Notes under the pieces: model-generated
What the model was told of the DNA's origin: nothing
Databases searched by the model: none
Seen by the model: only the letters and a program-made list of their open reading frames with translations
Assembly (NCBI GenBank): GCA_905234855.1
Contig: CAJOIU010000011.1
Coordinates: forward strand, 4,582-60,944
Length of the DNA stretch: 56,363 bases
DNA from: an uncultured Oscillospiraceae bacterium
GTDB lineage: Bacteria > Bacillota > Clostridia > Oscillospirales > Oscillospiraceae
Direction of reading: 5' to 3'
Made by a program: the position numbers and the translations under genes
Shown here: one piece after another, positions 1 through 8,616 of the stretch
Layout of the letters: every line of letters begins with the position of its first letter
How positions within the stretch are numbered: position 1 is the stretch's first letter

Positions 1-380
1 GCCATCTGGAAGCACATGCAGCAGCAGCGCAGCACGAAGCTGGAGATGGTGTACAGCCAGAAGATGCCCATGCCGCCGGTGACGAGCTGGCCGTTGGCGG
101 TGACGATGCCGACGCAGCCGAGGGCGCACAGCAGGATGCAGGGGATCAGGGTCCTGCGGACGCCGAACTTCATGAAGAAGGTGCCGTAGACGAAGGTCAG
201 CGCGATGCAGACGTATTCAGCGATGGTGCGGCCGAGCTGGACCTGCGTGGGCGTCCAGCTGGTGAAGGTCTGGATGATGTTGTAGTGGTCGTTCTGCAGG
301 CCGGAGTACATGAACATGTAGATCACGCCGAGAATGCAGAATGCGATCGTATAGGCACCGAATTTCTTATTTTTCAACAT
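1..380 (-). CDS. MFS-type transporter, N-terminal part (runs off the window)
   Basis: The minus-strand frame starts with ATG at 380 and is open to base 1, so only about 126 residues are visible and the C-terminus is missing. The ATG follows a strong AGGAGG site 8 nt upstream. The visible part has hydrophobic segments around residues 8-27, 53-72 and 80-98, and a short charged loop (FMKFGVRR, about residues 71-78) between helices that resembles the loop 2-3 signature region of major facilitator proteins. The start MLKNKKFGAY is a typical cytoplasmic N-terminus. It lies 44 nt downstream of the surface-protein gene and is probably co-transcribed with it. Substrate cannot be told. Confidence 0.7.
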   Translation of the reverse strand, partial: MLKNKKFGAYTIAFCILGVIYMFMYSGLQNDHYNIIQTFTSWTPTQVQLGRTIAEYVCIALTFVYGTFFMKFGVRRTLIPCILLCALGCVGIVTANGQLVTGGMGIFWLYTISSFVLRCCCMCFQM

Positions 381-424
381 TGATGCTTCCTCCTGAAAAA
401 TTCCGAATTTTCGTTATGTACTGA

Positions 425-1153
425 TCAGACGTTTTTCTTCTTGCCGAAAGAAAGCATCAGAACGGCACCAACGACGACGATGACGATCGTCATAACGATC
501 TCAATGCTCGCCCAGTTATGAGCAGCGGGGTCATAGTTGGGATTGGAGACCTCAGGGGCAGGCTCCTCGGCAGGCGCAGTCTCGCCGGAAGCGGCGGAGG
601 CTTCCCCGGAGGGAGCAGCGGAGGGCTCGCCGGAAGCGGCGGGCGCGGGGGCGGCAGCCTCTTCCTGCAGGCCGTAGTAGTAGACGGCGTTGCCCTCGGT
701 GGCTTCAACTACATCGCCGCAGTTCTCGCACTTCCAAGTGCCGAAGGTGGCGAAGCTGCCGTCGGCATTGCGGGTGGCGTCATACTGATAGGTGTAGTTG
801 TGGCCGGAGGCGGGGGCGGTCACCTCCGTATAGGTGTCGCCGCACATGGTGCAGGTATAGGTCGTGACGCCGTCCTCGGTGCAGGTGGCTTCCTGAACCT
901 CTGCGACATAGTTATGCTCGCCGGTGGCGGGAAGCAGAACCGTGCTGAGGATCTCGTTTGTCTCGACGTTATACACAGCGGCATAGCCTGCGGTCGTGCA
1001 GGTCGGCTCCTTGATAACCACCGTGTCCGTCTGCGCTTCGGCGGCGGGCGCGGCAGCGGCGGCAGCAGGCGCGGGCTCGGCGGATGCGAACACCGGGCAG
1101 GCCAAAGCGACCGTCAGAACCAGCATGAGAACAATTGCGAGAGTTTTCTTCAT
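425..1153 (-). CDS. exported, C-terminally membrane-anchored surface protein with CxxC repeats
   Basis: This 242-residue protein starts at MKKTLAIVLM after a GGGAG site; an upstream in-frame codon lacks a site. A signal peptide (residues 1-27) is followed by an Ala/Pro stretch, then cysteine-bearing modules: a TCTTAGY unit, a TCTEDGVTTYTCTMCG unit and a WKCENCG unit, of the type scattered through large Firmicute surface proteins. A second Ala/Pro/Glu linker contains three SGE[PAT] motifs. It ends with a hydrophobic helix (about 217-236) and a GKKKNV tail, so it is anchored facing outwards. There is no LPXTG; a weak NPNYD sequence precedes the helix. The same cysteine module occurs in the LRR protein at 8617-11409. 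Function unknown. Confidence 0.8.
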   Translation of the reverse strand: MKKTLAIVLMLVLTVALACPVFASAEPAPAAAAAAPAAEAQTDTVVIKEPTCTTAGYAAVYNVETNEILSTVLLPATGEHNYVAEVQEATCTEDGVTTYTCTMCGDTYTEVTAPASGHNYTYQYDATRNADGSFATFGTWKCENCGDVVEATEGNAVYYYGLQEEAAAPAPAASGEPSAAPSGEASAASGETAPAEEPAPEVSNPNYDPAAHNWASIEIVMTIVIVVVGAVLMLSFGKKKNV

Positions 1154-1195
1154 AGTTTGTTTCTCCCTTCCTTGATATGGATGAATGCTTATTGA

Positions 1196-1224
1196 ATTGT
1201 AACATAACTTTTCGAAAATGCCAA
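1196..1224 (-). promoter_or_regulatory. sigma-A promoter of the anchored surface protein
   Basis: Reading leftward, TTGGCA (1224-1219) and TACAAT (1201-1196) are separated by 17 nt. Each is one mismatch from consensus, and the start site would be about 40 nt before the ATG at 1153. Confidence 0.7.
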
Positions 1225-1362
1225 CACCTTTCGTGTTAAAACAATAATTTTGCAAAGGTTTTTTCTGGGGTCACACCCCTGCCGCGCCGGTCGATCTATA
1301 CAATTTGCCGCAATTTCCTACCGTTCTTCTGTGTATTTTGCCGGAAAGGGCGCGAACAGCGC

Positions 1363-1396
1363 AAAAAAGACCCCGTTCCGACGAATCGGAACGGGG
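1363..1396 (-). terminator. intrinsic terminator of rpmE
   Basis: An 11-bp perfect stem (1371-1381 with 1386-1396, loop CGAA) is followed on the minus strand by a run of six T (1369-1364). It sits 22 nt after the rpmE stop. Confidence 0.9.
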
Positions 1397-1418
1397 AGCG
1401 TATATTGTCCCAAAAGGA

Positions 1419-1619
1419 TTAGCCGAGGCCGTACTTGCGGTTGAACTTGTCCACGCGGCCGCTGGTATCGACGAGCTTCTGCTTGCCGGTATAGAACGGG
1501 TGGCACTTGGAGCAGATTTCCACCGTGATATTCTCGCGGGTGGAGCCGGTCTCGATGACGTTGCCGCAGGCGCAGCGGATGCTGGTGCGGTAATACTTGG
1601 GATGGATGCCTTCCTTCAT
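1419..1619 (-). CDS. rpmE: 50S ribosomal protein L31
   Basis: The 66-residue protein begins [10 protein letters not shown], the family start, and carries the four zinc-binding cysteines of the C+ form of L31: C16 and C18 in RCACG, then the CSKC pair at about residues 37-40, followed by [20 protein letters not shown]. The length matches the family. It is a component of the large subunit. A GAGGTG site precedes the ATG. It has its own promoter and terminator, so it is monocistronic although it follows addA. Confidence 0.97.
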   Translation of the reverse strand: MKEGIHPKYYRTSIRCACGNVIETGSTRENITVEICSKCHPFYTGKQKLVDTSGRVDKFNRKYGLG

Positions 1620-1644
1620 GATGAATCACCTCAATCGATACTAT

Positions 1645-1674
1645 CTTGAGTGCGGCTTCCGCCGCCGTTACAAG
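1645..1674 (-). promoter_or_regulatory. leader stem-loop before rpmE, possible L31 autoregulatory site
   Basis: The leader folds as CTTG/CAAG (1674-1671 with 1648-1645) around a GCGGC/GCCGC stem capped by a GGAA tetraloop. Leaders bound by L31 are known in Firmicutes. The match here is structural and by eye only. Confidence 0.4.
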
Positions 1675-1685
1675 ACGCAAAAGGT

Positions 1686-1714
1686 ATGTTACCACACTTC
1701 CCGCGAAAGTGCAA
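1686..1714 (-). promoter_or_regulatory. candidate promoter of rpmE
   Basis: TTGCAC (1714-1709) and TAACAT (1691-1686) are 17 nt apart on the minus strand, just after the addA stop codon. The -35 is weak. Confidence 0.5.
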
Positions 1715-1723
1715 CCGATTTTT

Positions 1724-4700
1724 TCACGTTTTATCGGTTTTTTTCGGCGGCAGCGGCACGTCGGCGGCACATCGGCGGCGCAGATACCACAGCACCGCGC
1801 CCCGGACGGGCTTTCGCAGGATGCGCTCCATCGCCATGGCATAGGCGGCGAGCTGCGCCGTATGGCGCTCCGGCTCGATCCTCGCGTCGGTTTTGAAGTC
1901 GATGATGGTCAGAGCGCCGTCCTCCTCGATGCAGCAGTCCACCACGCCCTGCAGGAGGATCTCCTCCCCCGCGGGCGCCTCTGCGAACCACGCCTCAGCG
2001 GGACACAGCAGAGAAAAGCGGAACTCCCGCACCGTCCGATCGGCTCGCAGCGCCCGCCGCCCGATCTCGGAGCGGAAAAAGGCCAGAATATCCTCCGGCG
2101 GCACCGCCGCGGCCTGCCGATCATCCAGAAAGCCCAAGACGCGCAGCCGCTCGATCTCGTCCGCGATCTCCGATGCGCTGCCGGTGCGGGCAAAGTCGAT
2201 ATGCTGCATCACAAGATGCGCCGCCACGCCCCGCTCCGCGCCGGTCAGCGGCGCGTCCGTCACGCCCAGCTCCGGCGCGCGGAATCGGCGCGTCCTCTCC
2301 GGTGGCTCGGCAAGCTCCCGCGCCTCGGGATCGCCCTCCGCGATCCGATGGGTCGCCCCCGTGGCCGTGAGCTTCGACGGGAGCGTGACCGCGCCCATAT
2401 GGGGATAGCGCCATTCGATCCGCTCCCGCAGAAGGCTTATATCCGCCTCCGCCGCGGGCAGACGCTCCGCGGCCGCCGGGGGCGCGTTTTCCGCCGCCTG
2501 TCCCGGCTTCACGACGCGGAGCCTGATCGTCGCGCCACCGTCCGCCGCCGCGGCGCGCAGGAGCCATTGGGCGGTATTCTGCGCTCCCGCCAGCACACGG
2601 GGGCGGATCGCGCCTCCCGCTGTCGGCAGCGCCGCCAGCGTTTCCTCCGCCTTCGGCAGGACGCAGGTCATGATGAGTCGCTCCCGGGCGCGGGTCATGG
2701 CCACATACAGCACCCGTTCCTGCTCGGACAGCTCCTCCATCCGTGTTTTTCGGTCGATGGCGCGCCATGGCAGCGTCGGCCAGTCCACGCCGCGCACCGC
2801 GTCCGTCATGCGCATACCGAAGCCCAGCTCGCCGTGACACAGCACCTGCCCGGATCGGGTGTTCCAGCGATGGCTGTTATCGGCCAGAAACACCACGGGA
2901 TATTCCAAGCCCTTCGATCTGTGCACGCTCAGGATCTGCACGGCGCTGCCCGCAGCGGCGCCGCTCGGCTCCATGCCCCGTTCCTCCAGCTCCCGCAGCC
3001 ATGCGAGGAAGCGGAAAAGGCCGCGGTTCCCATCCTGCTCGAACCGGCGGGCATACTCATAGAGCTGCATGAGGTTTGCATAGCGGCGCTCCGCGTCCGG
3101 CAGGACGGCGCAGGCCGCCAGAAGCCCCGTTCGGTCATACAGCCAGCGCAGCACGCTCTCCGTCGGCTCGTCCACGGCGCGCTCCCGCAGCTCGCTGACT
3201 GCGGCGACGAAGCGTGCGCATTTTCCGTCCGTTTCCGCCCTTTTCAGGAGCGCGTCCCAGAAATCTCCCTTCCCGGCGGCGCGGACAGCGGTCAGCTCGT
3301 CCGGCGTGAAGCCGAAGGGCAGACCCCGAAGCGCCGCGATGAGCGGCACGTCCTGCCGGGGATTGTCCGCCGCCGCCAGCATCGACAGCGCGAAGCTCAC
3401 CTCCGGCTGGGAGAAGAATGCGCCGCCCTGCCGGGCGTCCACGGGCACGCCCGCCTCCGCCAGTGCGCGGCGATAGGCCGCTCCCGAGGTCCCCGGCGTA
3501 CGCAGCAGCACGGCGATATCCCCGTAGGTAACAGGCCGAAGGCCGCCCTGCCCGTCCGACACCGGCTCCCCCCCCGCGACCATATCCCGGATGCGCCCGG
3601 CCACATACAGCGCCTCCGCCCGGGTCTTTTCCGGGGTCTCCTCGCCCTCGTCCGCCGTCTCGGGATCGACGACGCACAGCTCCGGCAGAGCCTCGCCCCG
3701 CACGGGGTATTCCGCCCCCGGGAGCAGCCGTGCCTCGTCGTTGTATTCGATCTCGCCCAGCGCCGGGGACATGATCCGAGAGAAAACGGCGTTGCAGGCG
3801 TTCAAAACCGCGCCTCGGCTGCGGAAATTTTCCCGCAGCAGCACACGCTTGGCGTGATCGCTCTGCGCAAATTCCGCGTATTTGCGGTTGAATATCTGCG
3901 GCTCCGCGAGGCGGAAGCGATAGATGGACTGCTTCACATCGCCCACCATGAACAGTCGCTCACCCTCGTCGCTGACGCGGCGGAAAATGAGCTCCTGCAC
4001 CTCGTTCACGTCCTGATACTCGTCCACCATCACCTCGGAAAAGCGGGCAGACAGCGACCGCGCCACTACCGTCGGCGCGTCGGTTTCCTCCTCGCAGAGG
4101 AGTTTTATGCAGAAATGCTCCACATCGGAGAAATCACAGGCGTCGGCGCGGCGCTTGCGGGCGGCATAGGCCCGATCCAGCGCGAATACCAGCTCCGTCA
4201 GCGCCTCCAGCGCGGGACGGGAGGCCCCGATGCCCGCCAGCAGCGCGGCGCTCTCGCCGGCCAGCTCCTTCTGGAGCTTCTTGACGGCATCCTTCGCCCC
4301 GTCCCATACGGCCTTGACCCGCGCCTTCAGAGCCTCGTCCGCGTCCGCCTTCGTGCGGCCGAGCCGGGGGTAATCCGCCGCCAGAGCACAGCGCGCCCTG
4401 TCCCAGCTCTCGCCCGATGCGCGGGCGATATCCCGAAACCACAGCGCCGCGTCGGCAAAGCTCGCCGTATAGCCCGCGAACGCGGCGGTATGCTCCGGCT
4501 GCCGCATGAGGACGGCGGCTTCCTCCAGCGCCTGCGCCCGGTCAGACGCCTCCGCCGCCGCGTCGTCGAGCAGATACCGCCCCCAAGCCGTTTCGGCAGC
4601 GTCGGACAGCCCCGACACATCGAACATCCCAAGCTTTTCCGCCGCCCATTTTTCCGGCCAGACACGGCTTTGGAGCTGATCGTGCAGCGAGAGGACGAGC

Positions 4701-5218
4701 GCCGCGAGCCGCCCGTCGTCCCGTCCCGCGCCCACGCTGTCCACAAGGCTCTGCAGGCCGGGATCGCCCCCGATGCCCTCATACGCGCGGTCAAGGACCT
4801 CCTCCAGCGCCCGGGCGCGAAGCCCCTGCGCGCGCTCCTCGTCCAGCACCGAAAACCCCGGCGATATGCCGAGGATATGGGCATGCTCCCGCACCACCGA
4901 TGCGCAGAAGCTGTCGATGGTGCCGATGGACGCGCGGTATAACAGCGCGCTCTGCCGCCGGAGGCGACGGTCGCCGGGATGCGCCCCCGAGAGCGCGTTC
5001 AACTCCGCGAGGATGCGTCCCCGCAGCTCCGCCGCCGCGGCACGGGTGAAGGTGATGACGAGGAAGCGGGTGATATCCTCCCCCTCCCGCACGCGGGCGA
5101 TGAGCCGCTCGGTGAGGACGCGGGTCTTGCCGCTGCCCGCCGCCGCACTCACCAAGATGGGACAGCCGCGCGTTTCCACGGCCTCCCGCTGGGCGGGCGT
5201 CAGTTGAAAATCACTCAT
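1724..5218 (-). CDS. addA: helicase-nuclease subunit AddA
   Basis: This 1164-residue UvrD/RecB-like protein is the motor and nuclease subunit of AddAB, which resects double-strand breaks for RecA loading. Visible motifs: Walker A AAAGSGKT (25-32), the helicase motif II VDEYQDVNE, GDVKQSIYRFR, VHRSKGLEYPVVF and VAMTRARERL, and at the C-terminus the RecB-family nuclease residues GVVDCCIE and IIDFKTD. The length is normal for the family. Its ATG overlaps the end of addB by 8 nt, so the two are translationally coupled. GC content is high and long open frames on the opposite strand are shadows. Confidence 0.97.
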   Translation of the reverse strand: MSDFQLTPAQREAVETRGCPILVSAAAGSGKTRVLTERLIARVREGEDITRFLVITFTRAAAAELRGRILAELNALSGAHPGDRRLRRQSALLYRASIGTIDSFCASVVREHAHILGISPGFSVLDEERAQGLRARALEEVLDRAYEGIGGDPGLQSLVDSVGAGRDDGRLAALVLSLHDQLQSRVWPEKWAAEKLGMFDVSGLSDAAETAWGRYLLDDAAAEASDRAQALEEAAVLMRQPEHTAAFAGYTASFADAALWFRDIARASGESWDRARCALAADYPRLGRTKADADEALKARVKAVWDGAKDAVKKLQKELAGESAALLAGIGASRPALEALTELVFALDRAYAARKRRADACDFSDVEHFCIKLLCEEETDAPTVVARSLSARFSEVMVDEYQDVNEVQELIFRRVSDEGERLFMVGDVKQSIYRFRLAEPQIFNRKYAEFAQSDHAKRVLLRENFRSRGAVLNACNAVFSRIMSPALGEIEYNDEARLLPGAEYPVRGEALPELCVVDPETADEGEETPEKTRAEALYVAGRIRDMVAGGEPVSDGQGGLRPVTYGDIAVLLRTPGTSGAAYRRALAEAGVPVDARQGGAFFSQPEVSFALSMLAAADNPRQDVPLIAALRGLPFGFTPDELTAVRAAGKGDFWDALLKRAETDGKCARFVAAVSELRERAVDEPTESVLRWLYDRTGLLAACAVLPDAERRYANLMQLYEYARRFEQDGNRGLFRFLAWLRELEERGMEPSGAAAGSAVQILSVHRSKGLEYPVVFLADNSHRWNTRSGQVLCHGELGFGMRMTDAVRGVDWPTLPWRAIDRKTRMEELSEQERVLYVAMTRARERLIMTCVLPKAEETLAALPTAGGAIRPRVLAGAQNTAQWLLRAAAADGGATIRLRVVKPGQAAENAPPAAAERLPAAEADISLLRERIEWRYPHMGAVTLPSKLTATGATHRIAEGDPEARELAEPPERTRRFRAPELGVTDAPLTGAERGVAAHLVMQHIDFARTGSASEIADEIERLRVLGFLDDRQAAAVPPEDILAFFRSEIGRRALRADRTVREFRFSLLCPAEAWFAEAPAGEEILLQGVVDCCIEEDGALTIIDFKTDARIEPERHTAQLAAYAMAMERILRKPVRGAVLWYLRRRCAADVPLPPKKTDKT

Positions 5219-8200
5219 GCTCTCCCCCGATCCTTTCCCATGCCTGCGCGGGCGTCAGGCTCGTCCGCATACGCCAGCAGTCGCGGGCATCGTCGAAGAG
5301 GCACGCCTTCGCGTAATCGCAGAAGACGCAGGCGTTGTCCCGGGCGCTTTTGAACCACGGGTCGGCGGCCACGCTCCCGGCGCGCAGCTCCGCCGCCATC
5401 GCGCGGAGCGTATCGCCGATATACCGCCCGAGAGCGCCGAACTGCGCCAGCGTCGCCACGCTGCCCTCCGTCTGCTTCGTGAAGCCGCCGGATTTCAGAA
5501 AACGTATCGGGAGAAACCTCTTCTCCGTCCCCGGCTCCATCGCCTCGATGACCTCCGGGTCGTTCAGCACTAGACCGCTCCGGCGGGCGCTCGTGCGGCG
5601 CAGCGCCGCGAGTTCCTCATCCGTCACCTCCGCGTCCGCGCGGACGGTATCGAACCGCGCCGGGGAATACAGCACCCCCGCCGGACGGATCTCCTCCGCG
5701 CCGAAATAGGTCTTCCCCCGCTGCTCGAGGGTGAAGAGATACAGCAGCATCTGCAGATGGATGCCCTCGCACACGTCGGAGAGCGAGAATTTCTGGACGC
5801 CCGTTTTATAGTCCGTGATCCGCAGATACAAAACGCCGTCCTTCACCCAGCCGTCCACCCGGTCGGCGCGTCCGGCAAGACGAAGACCGTCGTCCTCCCC
5901 CGGATCGAGCACGCCCTCCGCCGTGAGGTCGAGTTCGAGGTCGATGGGCTGGAATTTCGAATTGCGCAGTTCCTCCCACATATCCTCCGTCACCCGCCGC
6001 ACCGTCGTGCGAAGGCGGCGGAAAAGATACTCGAACCGCGCCGTTTTTTCCGCGAAATCCTTCAGCTCCTCCCGGATATACTTGTCAATACAGCGATCGG
6101 TCAGCGCGCCGATCTGCTCCCGGGTCACGGCTTGGAAGCCGCCCATGGCCAGCGCCTCCCGGGCAACGTTTTCCAGAATATAGTGCATGAACGTGCCGTA
6201 ATCCCGAGGGTCGAACACCGCCTGCTGGCGGGGCTTGGCCTTGAGGCCGTACTGCAGGAAATAGGAAAACCGGCAGTCAGCGAAGCGCTCCGCGCGCGTC
6301 GCCGTCAGCGTAGGCTTCTCCCCATAAAGGGAGCGCACCGCCGCCGGACTGAGACCGCCGCGTCCCGCCTCCGCCGCCGCCACAAGAGCGGAGAGCTCCC
6401 CGCCCCGCCCGGCCGCCTCGAAATAGTCCCGCGCCGCAAGGCAAAGGGGCGACGCGTCCCCCGCAGCGCCCCGCACGGCAAGCTGGAAGGCGGCCTCCCG
6501 CGAGAATGTCCGCGCCCGCTGGATATCCCCCCGCTCCGGCACAAGACCGAAGATCGCCCGGGCGCGCTCCGCGATCACGGACGGGCGGGTCTGCCCGCTT
6601 TCTCCGTCCGTCAGCGGCCAGCTTATATATAGCGAATCGGACGGCAGCGTAAGGCAGCTGTAGATGCCCCAAAGCTCCCGGGCAAGCTCCTCCTCCGCGC
6701 CGCCCATGGCAAGGCCGAGGGCGGAAAGCTCCTCCCGCTCCTCCGGCGTGAACACGCCGCCGGTCTCCTCCGGCGCGGGCAGCCGCCCGTCCGAAGCGCC
6801 CAGCACAAAAAGATGCTTTACATGCCGACGGCGCATCCCGTCGAAATCCCCGGCCTGCACCCGGTCGAGGGAGACGGGGATCACGCCCGTGTCGTATTTC
6901 GAGAGCATGAGGCAGAACAGCTCCCGGAACCGCTCCGCGTCCATCGGCATATCCCCCAGCACGGCCGCAAACTGCTCCAGAGCCGCGCAGACGATATCCC
7001 ACAGCCGCTCGTACTCCGCCGCAGCCTCCTGCCGCCCTGCGGCCTCCAGCGCCGCGGCGCGGGCGTCAAGCCGCTCCGGCAGCCGGATATCCGTCAGAAA
7101 ATCCGCCAGCGCCCGCGCCTGCGCCGAGGCCGTCTCCGCCGCCTTGACGGCGGCTTCCAGCTTCTTGAGGGGCCGGATCACCCGCTCCCGCTGCACATTC
7201 AGCGCCTCCAGCAGCGCCTTGGCATCGTCGCCGAACGCCCGGTTATACCCCTCCGGGTGCATGGTAAACGGCCGCTCCCACAGGCTTCCGCGCACGTTCC
7301 AGAGAATGACATAGTTTTCGAGCCGGTCGCAGTCCGCCGCCGGGAGAGGGGCAAGATCGGTCTTCAGGTAGCCGAACACCGCCTCGTATTCATACCCCCG
7401 GCATACCGCCTCCAGCGCGGAGACGATGAGTAGCGGCACGCTTTTGCGCAGCATATCCCCCCGGCCGGAGAGAAACAGCGGCACGTCATACCGGGCGCAC
7501 GCGCTCTCCAGCGCCGCCCGGTAATCGCCGAAGCCCCGGATCGCCGCGGCCATCTCCCGCCAGCGTGCGCCGGAGCGCGCCAGCTCCGCCATGCGCGAGG
7601 CGGCCAGCTCGCATTCCTCATAGGCGTCCGCCGCCGTAACGAGGCGGATCGAGCCGTCGTCCGCAGGCGGATCGTCCGGCGCAAAATCAAAAAGATGCTC
7701 GCAGTAATAGGGCAGCATGCCGCCGCGCTCCGGCTCCATCCATTCCTCGGTCACGGTCTGCCCGTATTCCTCCGCCGTACGGCGCAGCCATCGCGCCGTC
7801 TCGGCGGGCAGGGAAAACAGCTCCGCCTCGCCGTCCGGGGAGCAGGTGAGGCAAACGGTCAGCGCCGCTCCCGCGCGGATCAGCTCGCGCAGCACCCTTT
7901 TTTCGAGCTCCGTGAAGTCCGAAAAGCCGTCGATATAAAACGTGCCGCGCACGGCAAGACTGTCCCCGATGAGGTCGGCCAGCCGCTGCATCACATCCGC
8001 CGGATCGGCGGCGCTGCGGCTCTCCGCGGCGGTGTAGGCCTCCAAAAGCAGCGCCAGATCCCGCAGCTTGTCCCCCAGCATACCGGGAAAGCGCTCTGCC
8101 GCCTCGTTCAGCTCTTCCGCGCCGACACCCGCGTTTTTCAGCTCTTCGACCGCGTGGAGCAGACTTTCCAGCAGCCGGGCATCGCCGCGGCTGCGATGGT

Positions 8201-8516
8201 ATACCCGCAGAGAGCCGGAAACGGCCTGCGCTGCCACAGCCATGCACAGCAGACGGCCGCCCCCGTCCATCACGGGACGCGCGCCGCCGCATTGGGAAAA
8301 AACCTTCCGGGCAAGGCCGGTGAAGGACAGCACCTCTCCGTAAAGACTCAGGCTGTCCCCCGCGGCGCGGCACAGCTCGCGCTCGGCCTCATGGCTGTAC
8401 TGCTCCGGCACGAGCAGCACCATGCCGCCCTGCTCCGCCGCCGCGCGGGCGGCGATCTCGTCGAATACGCGGGCGGTCTTGCCGGAACCCGCCCGACCTA
8501 AAATCAATCGTACCAT
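5211..8516 (-). CDS. addB: helicase-nuclease subunit AddB
   Basis: This 1101-residue protein is the second subunit of AddAB. It begins MVRLILGRAGSGKT, so the Walker A lies at residues 7-14 as in other AddB proteins, which fixes the start. The C-terminal nuclease shows GRADRVDGW and ITDYKTG, and four cysteines of the iron-sulphur staple are present: one in ADCRFSYF (about residue 747) and three in NACVFCDYAKAC near residue 1065. There is no Shine-Dalgarno site before the ATG; an extended -10 box lies only 7 nt upstream, so the mRNA seems leaderless. Confidence 0.97.
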   Translation of the reverse strand: MVRLILGRAGSGKTARVFDEIAARAAAEQGGMVLLVPEQYSHEAERELCRAAGDSLSLYGEVLSFTGLARKVFSQCGGARPVMDGGGRLLCMAVAAQAVSGSLRVYHRSRGDARLLESLLHAVEELKNAGVGAEELNEAAERFPGMLGDKLRDLALLLEAYTAAESRSAADPADVMQRLADLIGDSLAVRGTFYIDGFSDFTELEKRVLRELIRAGAALTVCLTCSPDGEAELFSLPAETARWLRRTAEEYGQTVTEEWMEPERGGMLPYYCEHLFDFAPDDPPADDGSIRLVTAADAYEECELAASRMAELARSGARWREMAAAIRGFGDYRAALESACARYDVPLFLSGRGDMLRKSVPLLIVSALEAVCRGYEYEAVFGYLKTDLAPLPAADCDRLENYVILWNVRGSLWERPFTMHPEGYNRAFGDDAKALLEALNVQRERVIRPLKKLEAAVKAAETASAQARALADFLTDIRLPERLDARAAALEAAGRQEAAAEYERLWDIVCAALEQFAAVLGDMPMDAERFRELFCLMLSKYDTGVIPVSLDRVQAGDFDGMRRRHVKHLFVLGASDGRLPAPEETGGVFTPEEREELSALGLAMGGAEEELARELWGIYSCLTLPSDSLYISWPLTDGESGQTRPSVIAERARAIFGLVPERGDIQRARTFSREAAFQLAVRGAAGDASPLCLAARDYFEAAGRGGELSALVAAAEAGRGGLSPAAVRSLYGEKPTLTATRAERFADCRFSYFLQYGLKAKPRQQAVFDPRDYGTFMHYILENVAREALAMGGFQAVTREQIGALTDRCIDKYIREELKDFAEKTARFEYLFRRLRTTVRRVTEDMWEELRNSKFQPIDLELDLTAEGVLDPGEDDGLRLAGRADRVDGWVKDGVLYLRITDYKTGVQKFSLSDVCEGIHLQMLLYLFTLEQRGKTYFGAEEIRPAGVLYSPARFDTVRADAEVTDEELAALRRTSARRSGLVLNDPEVIEAMEPGTEKRFLPIRFLKSGGFTKQTEGSVATLAQFGALGRYIGDTLRAMAAELRAGSVAADPWFKSARDNACVFCDYAKACLFDDARDCWRMRTSLTPAQAWERIGGEHE

Positions 8517-8522
8517 GCCGCT

Positions 8523-8551
8523 ATTATACCATACCGAAAAAACGCTGTCAC
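8523..8551 (-). promoter_or_regulatory. extended -10 promoter of addB giving a near-leaderless mRNA
   Basis: GTGACA (8551-8546), a 17-nt spacer and a perfect TATAAT (8528-8523) preceded by TGG form a strong promoter. Only 6 nt separate the -10 box from the addB ATG at 8516, so transcription should begin at or next to the start codon. Confidence 0.75.
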
Positions 8552-8566
8552 CCTCCGCGCCATAGA

Positions 8567-8599
8567 AAACGGGCGGCTCCCCTTTTCAGAGCGCCGCCC
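8567..8599 (-). terminator. terminator of the LRR/Fn3 protein gene
   Basis: A GGGCGGC/GCCGCCC stem (8571-8577 with 8593-8599) is followed on the minus strand by a short T run. It lies 18 nt after the stop codon. Confidence 0.6.
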
Positions 8600-8616
8600 C
8601 GCCGATCCGTTTGGAT

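Noticed and set aside
1646-4942. 1098-codon open frame on the plus strand opposite addA
   Set aside because: It lacks a ribosome-binding site, has Arg/Pro/His-rich GC-shadow composition, and addA on the other strand has all its family motifs.
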